Made by a program: the position numbers and the translations under genes
Source of the DNA: an uncultured Solimonas sp.
GTDB lineage: Bacteria; Pseudomonadota; Gammaproteobacteria; Nevskiales; Nevskiaceae
Direction of reading: 5' to 3'
Length of the DNA stretch: 8,856 bases
Assembly (NCBI GenBank): GCA_946478985.1
Contig: CAMLDZ010000125.1
Location: 1-8,856 of the forward strand
Shown: piece after piece, positions 8,262-8,856 of the stretch
Layout: the number at the start of each line of letters is the position of its first letter
Position numbering within the stretch: position 1 is the stretch's first letter
Notes under the pieces: generated by a model
What the model saw: only the letters and a program-made list of their open reading frames with translations
The model's database searches: none
What the model was told of the DNA's origin: nothing

Positions 8262-8856
8262 ATGACGGAAGCGGGTTCAGCAGCGGCATACATCACGCGG
8301 ATGGCGGCGGCGCTGCCGAACGCGCCGGTCGACAATACGCGCATGGAGGCGGTCCTCGGCCAGGTCGGCGGCAAGCCTTCGCGGGCGCGGGCGATCGTGC
8401 TGCGCAGCAACGGCATCCAGTCGCGCCACTACGTGTTCGATCCGGATACCGGCGTGCAGACGCACACCAACGCACAGCTCACGGCGGAAGCGGTGCGCCG
8501 CCTGGCTGGCGATGGCTTTTCGATCGATGACATCGAACTGCTTGCCTGCGGCACGAGCACGCCGGACCAGATCGCGCCGAATCACGCGGTGATGGTGCAC
8601 GGCGAACTCGGCAGCCATCCCTGTGAGGTCGTCGCCACCGCCGGCATCTGCGGTTCCGGCGTGATGTCGCTGAAGTACGCCTACATGTCGCTGCTGTCCG
8701 GCCTGAGCCGCAATGCGGTCGCCACCGGTTCGGAAACCGCGTCGACCTTCATGCGCGCATGGAATTTCGAGGCCGAGAACGAGGCGCGCATCGCCGCGCT
8801 GGAGAAGAAGCCGGTCATCGCTTTCGAGAAGGACTTCCTGCGCTGGATGCTGTCCG
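8262..8856 (+). CDS. darB: KAS III-like ketosynthase, DarB-like (cut by right edge)
   Basis: The open frame from ATG 8262 runs off the window after 198 codons; a complete KAS III has about 330-390. It reads as a FabH-type 3-oxoacyl-ACP synthase: YITRMAAALPNAPVDN (10-25), RSNGIQSRHY (48-57), LLACGTSTPDQIAPNHA (93-109), then VATAGICGSGVMSLKYAY (124-141) with catalytic Cys130. The His and Asn of the thiolase-fold triad would lie beyond the edge. Together with the flavodoxin-like gene ending four bases upstream, it fits DarB, which condenses and cyclises two acyl thioesters into a dialkylcyclohexanedione. Related ketosynthases also occur in aryl-polyene clusters. There is no Shine-Dalgarno before the ATG, so translation probably depends on coupling to darA. 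The ketosynthase family is secure; the DarB role is inferred from the pair. Confidence 0.85.
   Translation, partial: MTEAGSAAAYITRMAAALPNAPVDNTRMEAVLGQVGGKPSRARAIVLRSNGIQSRHYVFDPDTGVQTHTNAQLTAEAVRRLAGDGFSIDDIELLACGTSTPDQIAPNHAVMVHGELGSHPCEVVATAGICGSGVMSLKYAYMSLLSGLSRNAVATGSETASTFMRAWNFEAENEARIAALEKKPVIAFEKDFLRWMLS

Overview
The base composition (GC-rich third positions) and gene content suggest a gammaproteobacterium, probably from the Xanthomonadales/Nevskiales side. The pointers are an E. coli-type PurB, a class I [4Fe-4S] fumarase, DsbB, RraA, and a DarA/DarB pair of the dialkylresorcinol/aryl-polyene type. This placement is inference from family resemblance, with no search behind it. The window looks like chromosomal core and near-core DNA. 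I see no rRNA, tRNA, CRISPR array, insertion sequence or phage gene.

Layout. (1) Bases 1-896, minus strand: the N-terminal two thirds of adenylosuccinate lyase (purB), running off the left edge. (2) Bases 897-1008: a divergent promoter region. (3) 1009-1875: an exported protein of unknown function with a possible START/SRPBCC-like fold. (4) 1991-3310: an unusual sigma54-activator-type AAA+ ATPase with no C-terminal DNA-binding helix-turn-helix and a GAFPGA loop in place of GAFTGA. (5) 3449-6010: a tight run of class I fumarase, dsbB and rraA; dsbB and rraA overlap by four bases. (6) 6110-7210: a lipoprotein of the PHB-depolymerase/LpqC-like alpha/beta hydrolase family. (7) 7211-7345: a non-coding stretch with two hairpins, the second a strong terminator candidate. 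(8) 7346 to the right edge: a TTG-started flavodoxin-like DarA homologue with a C-terminal membrane segment, followed four bases later by a truncated KAS III (DarB-like). This pair is the likely left end of a dialkylresorcinol or aryl-polyene lipid gene cluster lying mostly outside the window.

How the genes fit together. purB (purine synthesis), fum (TCA cycle) and rraA (a possible modulator of RNA turnover) are housekeeping genes. dsbB re-oxidises DsbA, and the hydrolase downstream has eight cysteines in its mature part, so it could be a Dsb client. The darA-darB pair should act together on fatty-acyl thioester substrates. The least ordinary gene is the AAA+ ATPase at 1991-3310. It keeps the layout of a sigma54 activator core but has changes at positions used for sigma54 contact and promoter binding. 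I see no wholly new multi-gene system. That ATPase, possibly with the exported protein beside it, is the best candidate for something undescribed.
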